A DNA stretch of 45,926 bases, taken from assembly GCA_964612075.1 (NCBI GenBank), contig CAZTFC010000018.1, positions 1-45,926 on the forward strand, written 5' to 3'. Source of the stretch: UBA2219 sp964612075. Its GTDB lineage: Bacteria; Desulfobacterota; Deferrimicrobia; Deferrimicrobiales; Deferrimicrobiaceae. Below the pieces are notes generated by a model that searched no databases, was not told the origin of the DNA, and worked only from the letters and a program-made list of their open reading frames with translations. Shown in pieces: positions 31,409 to 40,218 of the stretch; the first letter of the stretch is position 1; each line of letters opens with the position of its first letter. The position numbers and the translations under genes are program-made.

Positions 31409-32768
31409 CGCGCCGGATCCCGTACTTCTCGAGCCGGTACACCAGGACGTGCCGCGGGATCCGCAGGTACGCCGCGGCCTGGGTGATGTTGCCGTTCTTC
31501 GCCCGGAGCGCCATCTCGATCACCCGCTTCTCCAGGTCGACCAGGGAAAGCCCGTCCGGGGGGAGCGGCGGCCATTCCGCCCCCGGCCCGTCCGAAGCGG
31601 AGCGTCCCGAGCGTTCCCCGGCGGCCCCGGGAAGATCGTCGAGCGACGCCTCGCGCCCGCTCGCCAGGATCACGATCCTCTCGCAGGCGTTGCGGAGCTC
31701 CCGGACGTTCCCCGGCCAGGGGCGGATCTTCAGCTCCTCCATGACGTCCGCCGGGATCGCGGTCTTTTCGCCTCCCTCCATTTCCGCCAGGAAATGCTCG
31801 ACGAGAGGCGGGATGTCCTCCGGCCGCTCGCGCAGGGGGGGCACGTGCAGCTCCATCACGTTTAGGCGGTAGAACAGGTCTTCCCGGAACGATCCCTCCC
31901 GGATCCGCTCCCGGAGATTCCTGTTGGTGGCCGCCACGATGCGCGTGTCGACGGGCACGGGCGCGTCGCCCCCGACGACGTCGACCACTTTTTCCTGGAG
32001 GGCCCGCAGGAGCTTCGGCTGCAGCGGGACCGGGACCTCGCCGATCTCGTCAAGGAACAGCGTGCCGCCTTCCGCCTGCCGGAACTTCCCGGGGCGCTCG
32101 CGGAACGCTCCCGTGAACGCGCCCTTCCTGTGGCCGAACAGCTCGGACTCCAGCAACTCCCCGGGAATCGCGGCGCAGTTGACGGCGACGAACGGCTTTT
32201 CGGCCCGGGAGGAACGGACATGGATCCGGCGCGCCACGGCCTCCTTTCCGGTCCCGCTCTCCCCCGTGATCAGGACGGTCGCGTCGGTCGCCGCGACGCG
32301 GTCGGCCATCTCGACCAGCCGCCGCATCGCGGCGGAGGCGTAGACGATCTCCCGCTCCACGCCGCCGCTGCGGATCCGCAGCTCGCGGACCTCCTCGACC
32401 AGGCGCCGCCGCTCGAGCGCCTTCTCCACCGCCAGCAGCAGCTGGTCCCGGTGGAACGGCTTGCCGACGAAATCGGCCGCGCCGCGCTTCATCGCCTCCA
32501 CCGCGGTTTCGACGTTGCCGAACGCGGTGATGACCAGCACCGGGGTCGCCGGGGAAGCGGCGCGCACCGTTTCCAGGACCTTCATCCCGTCGACGAGAGG
32601 CATCTTCAGGTCGGTGACGACCAGGTCGAAGGCCTCCGGGGAAAAAAGCGCAAGCCCTTCCCGCCCGTCGGAAGCCGGCGTCACGTCGTAGCCGGCCTTC
32701 CGGAGGTTGTGGAGCGCGACCTCCCTGCCGACGCGATCGTCGTCGATGAACAGGACCCGCCGGGCCAT
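31401..32768 (-). CDS. sigma-54-dependent response regulator (NtrC/AtoC type)
   Basis: This 455-residue regulator has three domains. The receiver has D9-D11 and phospho-acceptor Asp53 in VVTDLKMP. The AAA+ domain has GESGTGKEA (about 167), the sigma-54 contact loop GAFTGA (about 216) and FLDEIGEVP. The C-terminus is a Fis-like helix-turn-helix (NITQAAAYLRIPRHVLVYRLEKYGI). GAGGAGAAGCGC precedes the chosen ATG at 32766-32768; the longer frame to 32819 lacks such a site. It is cotranscribed with the kinase and most likely controls the metal operon downstream. Confidence 0.93.
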   Translation of the reverse strand: MARRVLFIDDDRVGREVALHNLRKAGYDVTPASDGREGLALFSPEAFDLVVTDLKMPLVDGMKVLETVRAASPATPVLVITAFGNVETAVEAMKRGAADFVGKPFHRDQLLLAVEKALERRRLVEEVRELRIRSGGVEREIVYASAAMRRLVEMADRVAATDATVLITGESGTGKEAVARRIHVRSSRAEKPFVAVNCAAIPGELLESELFGHRKGAFTGAFRERPGKFRQAEGGTLFLDEIGEVPVPLQPKLLRALQEKVVDVVGGDAPVPVDTRIVAATNRNLRERIREGSFREDLFYRLNVMELHVPPLRERPEDIPPLVEHFLAEMEGGEKTAIPADVMEELKIRPWPGNVRELRNACERIVILASGREASLDDLPGAAGERSGRSASDGPGAEWPPLPPDGLSLVDLEKRVIEMALRAKNGNITQAAAYLRIPRHVLVYRLEKYGIRRDG

Positions 32769-32856
32769 GCGCTTCTCCTCGGGTGGATTCATCATGATTT
32801 TAACGCGTTTCCGGATCATGGTTTAGAATACCCGGAACGACTCTTCCGGAGGCCCA

Positions 32857-34140
32857 ATGAAAAGGAGAGCATCCTACCTGCCGGTCTTCCTCGACCTCCG
32901 GGGGATGCGCGCGCTCGTGGTCGGCGCCGGCGCCGTGGCGGCCCGGAAGATCGACGCGCTGCTCGCAGGGGGCGCCTCGGTCACCGTGGCGGCCCGCGAG
33001 CTCTCCCCCGCCGTGGAGGAGCGCGCCGGGCGCGGCGAGATCGCCGCGGTGCGCGGGGAGTACCGACCCGACCTTCTCGACGGGGCGGAGCTGGTCTTCG
33101 CCGCCTCCTCCGACCGCGCCCTGAACGCGCACGTGGCGCGCGAGGCGAGGCGCCGCCGCATCCCCGTCAACGCGGCCGACGCGCCGGACGACTGCACCTT
33201 CATCCTCCCGGCGGTCGTCCGGGGGGAGGAGTTCACGGCGGCGGTCTCGACCGGCGGCAGGAACCCGGGCGCCGCGCGGGCGCTGCGCGAATTCCTGGAA
33301 GAGCACCGGGCGGAGGTCTCCGTGCGGCTCGAGCGCGGGCGGCGCCGCCCGCGGATCGCCGCCCGCAAGGGGACCGTCCACATCGTCGGCGCCGGGCCCG
33401 GCGACCCCGACCTGCTGACCGTCCGCGCGCTCGGATTGCTGCGCAGCGCGGACGCCGTCGTCCACGATTACCTCGTCCCGGAGGAGATCCTCTCCCTGGC
33501 GCATCCGAAAGCCGCGAGGATCTGCTACGCCCGGCGCGGCCGGACCGCCGGGCACGGGGCGGCGCTGAAGCAGGCGGCCATCCACGAGACGATGGCCCGG
33601 CTGGCGCGGGAAGGGAAATCGGTGGTGCGGCTCAAATCCGGCGACCCGCTGACGTTCGGCCGCGGAGGCGAAGAGGCGGAATACCTCGCGCGGGAAGGGG
33701 TGCCGTTCGAGATCGTACCGGGAATCACCGCGGCCGCCGGCTGCGCGGCGGCGGCGGGCGTGCCGCTGACGCACCGGGGACTGTCGTCCTCGGTCACGTT
33801 CGTGGCGGGGCACGAGGCGGGCGACAAGGGGGAAAGCGGGGTCGACTGGAACCGGCTCCCGAAGGGCGGGACCCTCGCGATCTACATGGGAATCGCGCGG
33901 GTCGAGGCGGTCGCGCGCGAGCTGCTGGACGCCGGCTTCCCGGGCGACACGCCGTTCGCGATCGTCGAGAACGGGACCCGCCCGGGGCAGCGCGTCCTGC
34001 GCGGCTCCTTGAGCGGCCTTCCCCGCGTCGCCGCGGAGTCGGAGGTCCGCTCCCCCGCCATCCTGTTCGTCGGGCGGAGCGCCGCCCCGCTGTCGGAATC
34101 CCCGGCGGAAAGGTCCGCCGGAACGGAGGTCACGGCATGA
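32857..34140 (+). CDS. cysG: short sirohaem synthase: precorrin-2 dehydrogenase/ferrochelatase fused to uroporphyrinogen-III methyltransferase
   Basis: This bifunctional 427-residue enzyme of sirohaem synthesis has an N-terminal domain with the NAD motif VVGAGAVAARKIDALL. NAADAPDDCTFILP and AVSTGG contain residues equivalent to the chelatase Asp and Ser of E. coli CysG. The SUMT domain starts near 172: GTVHIVGAGPGDPDLLT, VVRLKSGDPLTFGRGGEE, EIVPGITAA, PLTHRG. The helical middle section is about 45 residues shorter than in E. coli. TCCGGAGG precedes the ATG. The stop overlaps the start of a sirohaem-type reductase gene (ATGA), which would use the cofactor made here. Confidence 0.92.
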   Translation: MKRRASYLPVFLDLRGMRALVVGAGAVAARKIDALLAGGASVTVAARELSPAVEERAGRGEIAAVRGEYRPDLLDGAELVFAASSDRALNAHVAREARRRRIPVNAADAPDDCTFILPAVVRGEEFTAAVSTGGRNPGAARALREFLEEHRAEVSVRLERGRRRPRIAARKGTVHIVGAGPGDPDLLTVRALGLLRSADAVVHDYLVPEEILSLAHPKAARICYARRGRTAGHGAALKQAAIHETMARLAREGKSVVRLKSGDPLTFGRGGEEAEYLAREGVPFEIVPGITAAAGCAAAAGVPLTHRGLSSSVTFVAGHEAGDKGESGVDWNRLPKGGTLAIYMGIARVEAVARELLDAGFPGDTPFAIVENGTRPGQRVLRGSLSGLPRVAAESEVRSPAILFVGRSAAPLSESPAERSAGTEVTA

Positions 34141-34994
34141 ACGGGCCCGACCCGAAGGAGCTGAAGAAAGGCGGGATGATCCCGCAGACCACGGAGGGGC
34201 TTTTCGCCATGCGCGTCCACGTCACCGGCGGGAACCTCGGGACGGCGCAGATGGAGGCGATCCGGAAGGCGGCCGACCGGTTCGGCCGCGGCCGGGTACA
34301 CCTCACCTCCCGCCAGGGCGTGGAGATCCCGGACGTCCCGCTGGACGCGCTGGCTCCCGCGAAGGAGTTCCTCGCCGCGTCCGGTCTCACGGTCGGCGGC
34401 GCCGGGGCCACGGTCCGGACGGTGACGGCCTGCCCGGGGTGCCGTACGTGCCGCCGGGGCGTGATCGACGCACCTTCGCTGGCCGCGGCGATCGACCGGG
34501 AGCTCTACGGGAAGCCCGCGCCGCACAAGTTCAAGATCGGGGTCTGCGGCTGCCCGAACAACTGCATCAAGGCGGAGGAGAACGACGCGGGGGTCAAGGG
34601 GTGGATCGAGCCCCGGGTCGCCGGCCCCTCCTGCGTCCCGTGCGAGGCGTGCAGCTCCGCGTGCCCCGTCGACGCGATCCGGGCCGGCGAGGACGGGAGG
34701 CTGGCCATCGACGGGGACGCCTGCATCGGGTGCGGCGACTGCATCCCGGCCTGCCCCTCCGGCTGCATCGTCGAGCATCGCCGCGGGTACGTCGTCTTCG
34801 CGGGCGGGAAGATGGGGCGCGTGCCGTCGCTCGGGAAAAGGGTCACCGGGGTCCTCGAGACGGAAGAGGAGGCGCTGAAGGCGGTCACGGCCGTCCTAGG
34901 GTTCTTCCGCGAGAACGCGAAAGGGCGCGAGCGCCTCGCGTCCGTGCTGAGGCGGACGGGATTCCCGGCGCTGGAGGCGTTCCTGCGGCGATAA
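34137..34994 (+). CDS. short sirohaem/[4Fe-4S] sulfite-nitrite reductase-like protein with two ferredoxin clusters
   Basis: This 285-residue protein carries the sirohaem-[4Fe-4S] signature C-X5-C ... C-X3-C: Cys99/Cys105 in CPGCRTC and Cys139/Cys143 in CPNNC. It is followed by two ferredoxin motifs, CVPCEACSSACP and CIGCGDCIPACP. The N-terminal MRVHVTGGNLGTAQM and HLTSRQGVEIPDVP match the ferredoxin-like half domain of nitrite/sulfite reductases. The layout resembles AsrC or the small archaeal-type sulfite reductases rather than DsrAB or CysI. The substrate (sulfite, nitrite or other) is undecided. It is translationally coupled to sirohaem synthase. Confidence 0.85.
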   Translation: MNGPDPKELKKGGMIPQTTEGLFAMRVHVTGGNLGTAQMEAIRKAADRFGRGRVHLTSRQGVEIPDVPLDALAPAKEFLAASGLTVGGAGATVRTVTACPGCRTCRRGVIDAPSLAAAIDRELYGKPAPHKFKIGVCGCPNNCIKAEENDAGVKGWIEPRVAGPSCVPCEACSSACPVDAIRAGEDGRLAIDGDACIGCGDCIPACPSGCIVEHRRGYVVFAGGKMGRVPSLGKRVTGVLETEEEALKAVTAVLGFFRENAKGRERLASVLRRTGFPALEAFLRR

Positions 34995-35000
34995 TGGGCT

Positions 35001-36101
35001 TCAGGCGGAGGTCTTGCGGAAGCGCAGCGTCGCGGCGGCCAGCAGCGCCGCGCCCATGGCCAGCAGCGCGGCCATCTGGGGCCAGAGGATCTCCACCCCC
35101 GCCCCTTTGAGGAAGATCCCCCGCAGGATCACAAGGAAATAGCGCAGCGGGTTGGCCCACGTCAGGTACTGGACGGACCGGGGCATGTTCTCGACGGGGA
35201 ACATGAAGCCGGAAAGCAGGACGAAGGGGAAGAACACCAGGAACACCGTCATCAGCGCCTGCTGCTGCGTCCGGCACGCGGTCGAGATGAGGAGCCCGAT
35301 CCCGAGGGTGGTCATCAGGTAGAAGGTGGTCGCCAGGAGGAGGAGGAGCACGCTTCCCCGGATCGGCACGTCGAACCAGAACACCCCGAGCAGGGAGACG
35401 AGCAGCACGTCGACGTAGCCGATGATCGCGAAGGGCAGCGTCTTGCCGAGGATGAACTCGGCGGGCGTGATGGGCGAGACGAGGAGCTGCTCGATCGTGC
35501 CGACCTCCTTCTCCCGCACCACCGCCATGCTGGTCAGGATCACGGTGACGAGCATCACCAGCATCGCGATGATCCCGGGAACGAAGAAGTTGCGGCTCTC
35601 CAGGTTCTCGTTGAACCAGGCGCGGGATACCAGCTCGACCCCGCCCGCCGGGGCGGCCCTCCCCGCGCCCGAGAAGCGCTCCGCGATCCGGTTCGCGTAC
35701 ACGAGCACGACCCGGGCCGTGTTCGAGTCGGTCCCGTCGACGATCAGCTGCACCCGCGCCGTCCTGCCGCCTTCGAGGTCGCCGGCGAACCCCTCGTCGA
35801 TCCGCAGGACCGCTCCCGCCGAGCCGTCGTCCAGCATCGCCTGCGCGCTCTCCATCCCGCCGCCTTCCGACACGACCCGGAAGTATCCGGAGGACAGGAA
35901 CGCGGCGACCAGCTCGCGCGAGAACGGGGTGCGGTCGCTATCCACGACCGCCGTGGGCACGTCGGTCACGTCGGTGCTCACGACGTACCCGAAGACCAGG
36001 GTCTGGATCAGCGGGACGCCGAAGATGACGCCGAGCATGCGCGGGTCCCGCAGGACCTGGAGGAACTCCTTGATCATCATCCGCTTCAGCCGCTCGAACA
36101 T
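35001..36101 (-). CDS. ABC-2 permease (YbhR/YhhJ-like), second permease of the export operon
   Basis: This 366-residue permease has an N-terminal helix (MLGVIFGVPLIQTLVFGYVV), a periplasmic domain of about 140 residues, then five C-terminal helices with EVGTIEQLLVSPITPAEFILGKTLPF, the conserved ABC-2 cytoplasmic segment. It is related to its neighbour (36111-37205) over the whole length; the two would form a heterodimeric channel. It starts 9 bases after that gene and is the last gene of the operon. Its 3' end nearly meets the sulfite-reductase-like gene, with no hairpin between. Confidence 0.9.
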   Translation of the reverse strand: MFERLKRMMIKEFLQVLRDPRMLGVIFGVPLIQTLVFGYVVSTDVTDVPTAVVDSDRTPFSRELVAAFLSSGYFRVVSEGGGMESAQAMLDDGSAGAVLRIDEGFAGDLEGGRTARVQLIVDGTDSNTARVVLVYANRIAERFSGAGRAAPAGGVELVSRAWFNENLESRNFFVPGIIAMLVMLVTVILTSMAVVREKEVGTIEQLLVSPITPAEFILGKTLPFAIIGYVDVLLVSLLGVFWFDVPIRGSVLLLLLATTFYLMTTLGIGLLISTACRTQQQALMTVFLVFFPFVLLSGFMFPVENMPRSVQYLTWANPLRYFLVILRGIFLKGAGVEILWPQMAALLAMGAALLAAATLRFRKTSA

Positions 36102-36110
36102 CCCCGTCCC

Positions 36111-37205
36111 CTACTCCAGCTTCTTCCGGAACTTGCGGGACGCCGCGAACAGCACGGCCGTCCCGAACGCCGCCAGGAGCGCGAGCTCCCCGGCGAGCAC
36201 CTCGAGCCCCACGCCCTTCAGGTAGATCCCCCGCAGGAGCGACACGAGGTACCGGGCGGGCACCACGTGGGTCGCGACCTGGATGGGCCGGGGCATGTTG
36301 CCGATGGCGAACACGAACCCCGACAGGAGGAACGAGGGCAGGAAGGTGATCATCATCGCGAGCTGGGTCGCCAGGAGCTGCGACCGGGCGACGATGCTGA
36401 ACAGCATCCCCATGGAGAGGCCGCCGACCAGGAACGCGGCCGAGGAGACGACGAGGAGCGCGACGCTGCCCCGCAGAGGCACGTCGAACAGGAACTTGCC
36501 GATCACCACGGAGACCGCGAGGTCGATCATCCCGAGGGCGAAGTACGGCAGCAGCTTGCCCGCGATGAGCTCGTTGCCGGTCACGGGCGTGGAGACGAGC
36601 TGCTCCATCGTCCCCTGCTCCCATTCCCGCGCGATCGTGAGGGAGGTCAGCAGCGCCGCGATCACCATCATGATGACGGCGATCAGCCCCGGCACGATGA
36701 AGTTCTTCGACTCCAGCTCCTCGTTGAACCAGACGCGGGAACGCACCTCCAGCGGACCGGCGGCCGCGGGCATGAAGGACCGGGCGACCCCCTCGGCGTA
36801 CCCCAGGGCGATCGTCGCCGTGTTCGCGTCGGAGCCGTCCAGCAGGAACTGGACGGGGGCGGGCGGCGACGCGTTCAGGCGCGCGGCGAAGTCGTACGGG
36901 ATCACGACGGCCGCCAGGACCTCGCGGTCGAGGATGGCCCGCTCGATCTCCGGGTAGCCGAGGGCGCCGAGCCGCACGTCGAAATACCGGGACCCCTCGA
37001 ACCGGGACACCAGATCGCGGCTCTCCGGCGTCCCGCTCTGGTCCCACACCGCCAGCGGCACGTTGTCCACGTCGAGGGTCAGCGCGTAGCCGAACAGGAA
37101 CATCATCAGCGCGGGGATCGCCAGCGCCATCCCGAGGCTGCGCGGGTCGCGCCATATGTGGAGGACCTCCTTGCGCGCCACGGCCAGGACCCGCCGCGCG
37201 CTCAC
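36111..37205 (-). CDS. ABC-2 permease (YbhS-like), first permease of the export operon
   Basis: This 364-residue permease has the same plan as the downstream one: helix MALAIPALMMFLFGYALTLDV, periplasmic domain, and REWEQGTMEQLVSTPVTGNELIAGKLLPYF before the final helices. It starts at GTG (37203-37205), overlapping the ATPase stop (GTGA) with GGGAGGTG six bases upstream; the equal length to its partner supports this start. E. coli YbhFSR exports hydrophobic cations and drugs, but the substrate here is unknown. Confidence 0.9.
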   Translation of the reverse strand: MSARRVLAVARKEVLHIWRDPRSLGMALAIPALMMFLFGYALTLDVDNVPLAVWDQSGTPESRDLVSRFEGSRYFDVRLGALGYPEIERAILDREVLAAVVIPYDFAARLNASPPAPVQFLLDGSDANTATIALGYAEGVARSFMPAAAGPLEVRSRVWFNEELESKNFIVPGLIAVIMMVIAALLTSLTIAREWEQGTMEQLVSTPVTGNELIAGKLLPYFALGMIDLAVSVVIGKFLFDVPLRGSVALLVVSSAAFLVGGLSMGMLFSIVARSQLLATQLAMMITFLPSFLLSGFVFAIGNMPRPIQVATHVVPARYLVSLLRGIYLKGVGLEVLAGELALLAAFGTAVLFAASRKFRKKLE

Positions 37206-38176
37206 CGGCGCACCTCCCGGATCTCCCCTTCCCTGCGGTCGCGCTCCTCCACCACCGAGACGAAGACGTCCTCGAGCGACGGCGGGATCCGCTCGACAAG
37301 GGCCCCGGGGAACCCCGCCGCCTCCAGGGCGGCGCGGACCCGCGGGATCGCCTCGCCCGCGTCCTCCACCACGGCATGCACGGATTCCCCGAAGAGCGCC
37401 GCGCCGCGCACCCCCGGAAGGCCCCCCAGCAGCTCCGCCGTCTCCAGCGGTCGCCCTGTGCGCACCTCGAGCACCGCCTCCTTCATCAGCCGGTCTTTCA
37501 GCTCTTCCGGCGTGCCGAGCGCCGCCAGCTCGCCCCGGTAGATGAGGCAGAGGCGGTCGCAGTACTCCGCCTCGTCCATGTAGTGGGTCGTGACGAACAC
37601 GGTGACGCCCTTCCCGGCCAGCTCGTGGATCAGGTCCCAGAAGAGCCTCCGGCGGATCGGGTCCACGCCGGAGGTCGGCTCGTCGAGGAACAGAACCCGC
37701 GGGTCGTGCAGCAGGGCGCACCCGAGGGCGAGCTGCTGCTTGTACCCGGCCGGCAGATGCGCCGTCCGCTCGCCCCGGAGCGCGGAGAGCCCCGCCATCC
37801 CGAGGACCCAGCCCTTCCGGGCCGCCCTCCGGTCCGGCGGGATCCCGTAGATCCCGCCGTAGAAGTCGATGTTCTCCTCTACGGTCAGGTCGTCGTAGAG
37901 CGAGAACCGCTGGGACATGTACCCGATGTTCTGCTTGATCCTCTCCCGTTCGGTCAGCAGGTCGAACCCCGCCACCGTCCCCTCGCCCGCCGACGGGACC
38001 AGCAGGCCGCACAGCATCCGGATGGCGGTCGATTTCCCCGCCCCGTTGGGGCCCAGGAAGCCGAAGATCTCCCCGTTGCGGACGGAGAAGCTCACGTCGC
38101 GGACGGCGACGAAATCGCCGAACCGCTTCGTCAGCCCCCGGACGGAGACGGAGAACTCTTCCGGAGAGGGCGTCAT
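37202..38176 (-). CDS. ABC ATPase, equivalent to the second half of YbhF
   Basis: This 324-residue ATPase has Walker A GPNGAGKST, Walker B VLFLDEPTSGVDP, and a changed signature LPAGYKQQLALGCALLHDP in place of LSGGQ. That degenerate signature is typical of the second nucleotide-binding half of YbhF-like proteins. The C-terminal 90 residues form the extension common in drug-export ATPases, ending in SLEDVFVSVVEE. The ATG overlaps the stop of the preceding ATPase (ATGA). The two probably act as one asymmetric motor, made here from separate genes. Confidence 0.9.
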   Translation of the reverse strand: MTPSPEEFSVSVRGLTKRFGDFVAVRDVSFSVRNGEIFGFLGPNGAGKSTAIRMLCGLLVPSAGEGTVAGFDLLTERERIKQNIGYMSQRFSLYDDLTVEENIDFYGGIYGIPPDRRAARKGWVLGMAGLSALRGERTAHLPAGYKQQLALGCALLHDPRVLFLDEPTSGVDPIRRRLFWDLIHELAGKGVTVFVTTHYMDEAEYCDRLCLIYRGELAALGTPEELKDRLMKEAVLEVRTGRPLETAELLGGLPGVRGAALFGESVHAVVEDAGEAIPRVRAALEAAGFPGALVERIPPSLEDVFVSVVEERDRREGEIREVRR

Positions 38177-39111
38177 TGCTTCGAGCCCTCCCGCCGCCGG
38201 CTCAGCACCGACACGAAGACGTCCTCGAGACCCGGCTCGACGGCGCGGACCGAGAGTACCGCGATCCCGGCGCCCGACAGAGCCTCCCTCGCTGTGTCGG
38301 CCGAAAGGGAGGCATCGCGAGACCCCGCGTGGATCCGGTCGCCGAACAGCCCCACGTCGGCCCCGGGGAAGCGCCCTTCGAGCACTTCCCTGCCCCGCTT
38401 CGGGTCGGCGCACCGCACCTCGAGGATCGCCCCGGCGTGCAGACGCTTCACCTCGTCCGGCGTGCCGGCCGCGAGGAGCCGCCCCTCGTGGAGCAGGGCG
38501 AGCCGCCGGAACCGCTCCGCCTCGTCGAGGTAGGCGGTGGAGACGAAGATCGTCACCTTCTCCTTCAGGAGGCGGTACAGGATGTCCCAGAACTCCCTGC
38601 GGGAGACGGGGTCGACGCCGTTGGTGGGCTCGTCGAGGAAGAGAACGCGGGGGGTGTGGACGAGCGCGCAGGAAAGGCCCAGCTTCTGCTTCATCCCCCC
38701 GGACAGGTTGCCCGCGAGGCGCCGCCGGAACGGCCCCAGGCCGGAGAACTCGAGGAGAGCCGGCTCCTTCTCCTCCCGCTCCCGGCGGGAGACCCCGTAC
38801 AGGTCGGCGTAGAAGCGGAGGTTCTCGGAGACGGTGAGATCGGGGTAGAGCCCGAACCGCTGGCTCATGTAGCCGATGTCGCGCTGGACGGCCGCCGTCT
38901 CCGCCCGGACGGAGCGGCCCATCACCCAGGCGTCGCCGCCCGTGGGGTCGAGGACCCCCGAGAGGAGCCGCATGACGGTGGTCTTCCCCGCGCCGTCGGG
39001 CCCCACCAGGCCGAAGATCTCCCCTTCCTCGACCGAGAACGAAAGCCCCTCCACGGCGACGGTGGCGCCGAAGACGCGGCGCAAACCCTCGGTGCGGATG
39101 GCCTCCGCCAC
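38173..39111 (-). CDS. ABC ATPase, equivalent to the first half of YbhF
   Basis: This 312-residue ATPase has Walker A GPDGAGKTT, a Q-loop at YMSQRFGLYPDLTV, the intact signature LSGGMKQKLGLSCAL, and Walker B VLFLDEPTNGVDP. The sequence LDEAERFRRLALLHEGRLLAAGTPDEV is typical of DrrA/YbhF ATPases. It follows the adaptor gene by 16 bases and overlaps the second ATPase by four. With the intact signature here and the degenerate one in its partner, only one composite ATP site per pair may be fully active; that is inference from the family. Confidence 0.9.
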   Translation of the reverse strand: MAEAIRTEGLRRVFGATVAVEGLSFSVEEGEIFGLVGPDGAGKTTVMRLLSGVLDPTGGDAWVMGRSVRAETAAVQRDIGYMSQRFGLYPDLTVSENLRFYADLYGVSRREREEKEPALLEFSGLGPFRRRLAGNLSGGMKQKLGLSCALVHTPRVLFLDEPTNGVDPVSRREFWDILYRLLKEKVTIFVSTAYLDEAERFRRLALLHEGRLLAAGTPDEVKRLHAGAILEVRCADPKRGREVLEGRFPGADVGLFGDRIHAGSRDASLSADTAREALSGAGIAVLSVRAVEPGLEDVFVSVLSRRREGSKQ

Positions 39112-39127
39112 GGTCCCTTCCTTTGCC

Positions 39128-40144
39128 TCAGCGGACCGAGATCGCGACGTCCGCCGGCATCCCGGGAAGAAGCTCGCGCGCGGGGTTCGGCACGTCGACC
39201 TTTACCCGGTAGACGAGCTTCACCCGCTCCTTGCGCGTCTGGACGGTCTTCGGGGTGAACTCCGCCTGCTGCGAGATGAAGGAAACCCGCCCCTCGTACT
39301 GCTTCCCCGGGAAGGAATCGACGGTCACGACCGCGGCCTGCCCGACCTTCACGCGCCCCAGGTCGGTCTCCTCCACGTACCCGCGCACCCAGACGTTGTC
39401 CAGCGCGCCCACCGTGACGATCGGGGTCCCCGCCGCGAGATAGTCGCCCGGCTCCACGTTCTTCGAGAGGACCATCCCCCGCAGGGGGGAGAGGATCTCC
39501 GCGTACGACAGGCGCGTCCCCGCCAGCGCCAGGGCTTCCCTCGCCTGCAGCACCTTCGCCCTCGCCTGCTCGATCGTCTCCTTCCTCGGACCCTCCTCGA
39601 CCAGCCGGAACCGCTCCTGCGCCTCCCTCACCCTCGCCTGCGCGACCCCGTGGGCCGCCTGCGCGGCCTCGTACTCCTGGCGGGCGATGAGCTCCCGCCG
39701 GAACAGCTCCTCGATCCGCCGGTACTCCTTCTCGAGCCGGTCGGCCTCCGCCCGGGCGCTCGCCAGGACCGCCCTCGCCGCCGCGATCTCCTGCGGGCGC
39801 GATCCCGCTTCCAGCTCTCGCAGGGCGGCCTCCGCGGCCGAAAGCTCGGCCCGCCGGACGGCGACTTCCCGCTCCAGGTCGGAAGCGTCGAGCCGCCCCA
39901 CGAGCTGCCCCCGCTCGACCTCCATCCCCTCGTCCACCCGCCGCTCGGCCAGGCGGCCCGGGATGCGCGGGCTCACCTCCACCCGGGTCACCTCGATGTT
40001 GCCGGAGATCCGGACGACGCCTTCCTCCTCCGCACCCTTATGGCGCAGCGCGAAGAAGGCGGCCGCCGCCAGCGCCGCCGCGACGGCGATCCCGAGGACG
40101 GCCCTTTTGCGCTTCGACGGGTCCATCAGGAGGAATGATACCAT
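39128..40144 (-). CDS. HlyD-family periplasmic adaptor (YbhG/YhiI-like)
   Basis: This membrane-fusion protein of about 338 residues has an N-terminal membrane anchor (AVLGIAVAAALAAAAFFAL), a lipoyl half (GNIEVTRVEVSPRIPGRLAERRVDEGMEVERGQ) and a long coiled-coil hairpin (about 85-185). A beta barrel follows with VWVRGYVEETDLGRVKVGQAA. It would bridge the inner-membrane ABC-2 complex to a TolC-type channel encoded elsewhere. I start at ATG 40144, which has GGGAG just upstream; ATG 40126 is possible. It is the first gene of the exporter operon. Confidence 0.9.
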   Translation of the reverse strand: MVSFLLMDPSKRKRAVLGIAVAAALAAAAFFALRHKGAEEEGVVRISGNIEVTRVEVSPRIPGRLAERRVDEGMEVERGQLVGRLDASDLEREVAVRRAELSAAEAALRELEAGSRPQEIAAARAVLASARAEADRLEKEYRRIEELFRRELIARQEYEAAQAAHGVAQARVREAQERFRLVEEGPRKETIEQARAKVLQAREALALAGTRLSYAEILSPLRGMVLSKNVEPGDYLAAGTPIVTVGALDNVWVRGYVEETDLGRVKVGQAAVVTVDSFPGKQYEGRVSFISQQAEFTPKTVQTRKERVKLVYRVKVDVPNPARELLPGMPADVAISVR

Positions 40145-40218
40145 CGACTCCCGCGGCCGGATCGACGTAAACTGTCCTCGGGGAAATACCGGGGCGACCG
40201 GCACCTCGCGAGGCGAAC

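Noticed and set aside
37202..37205. Missing start for the first ABC-2 permease
   Set aside because: A GTG overlapping the ATPase stop (GTGA), with GGGAGGTG upstream, gives a protein of the same length as its paralogue.
40145..40218. Trp- or Tyr-type leader peptide before chorismate mutase
   Set aside because: The 74 bases hold no short frame with aromatic codon runs and no attenuator hairpins.
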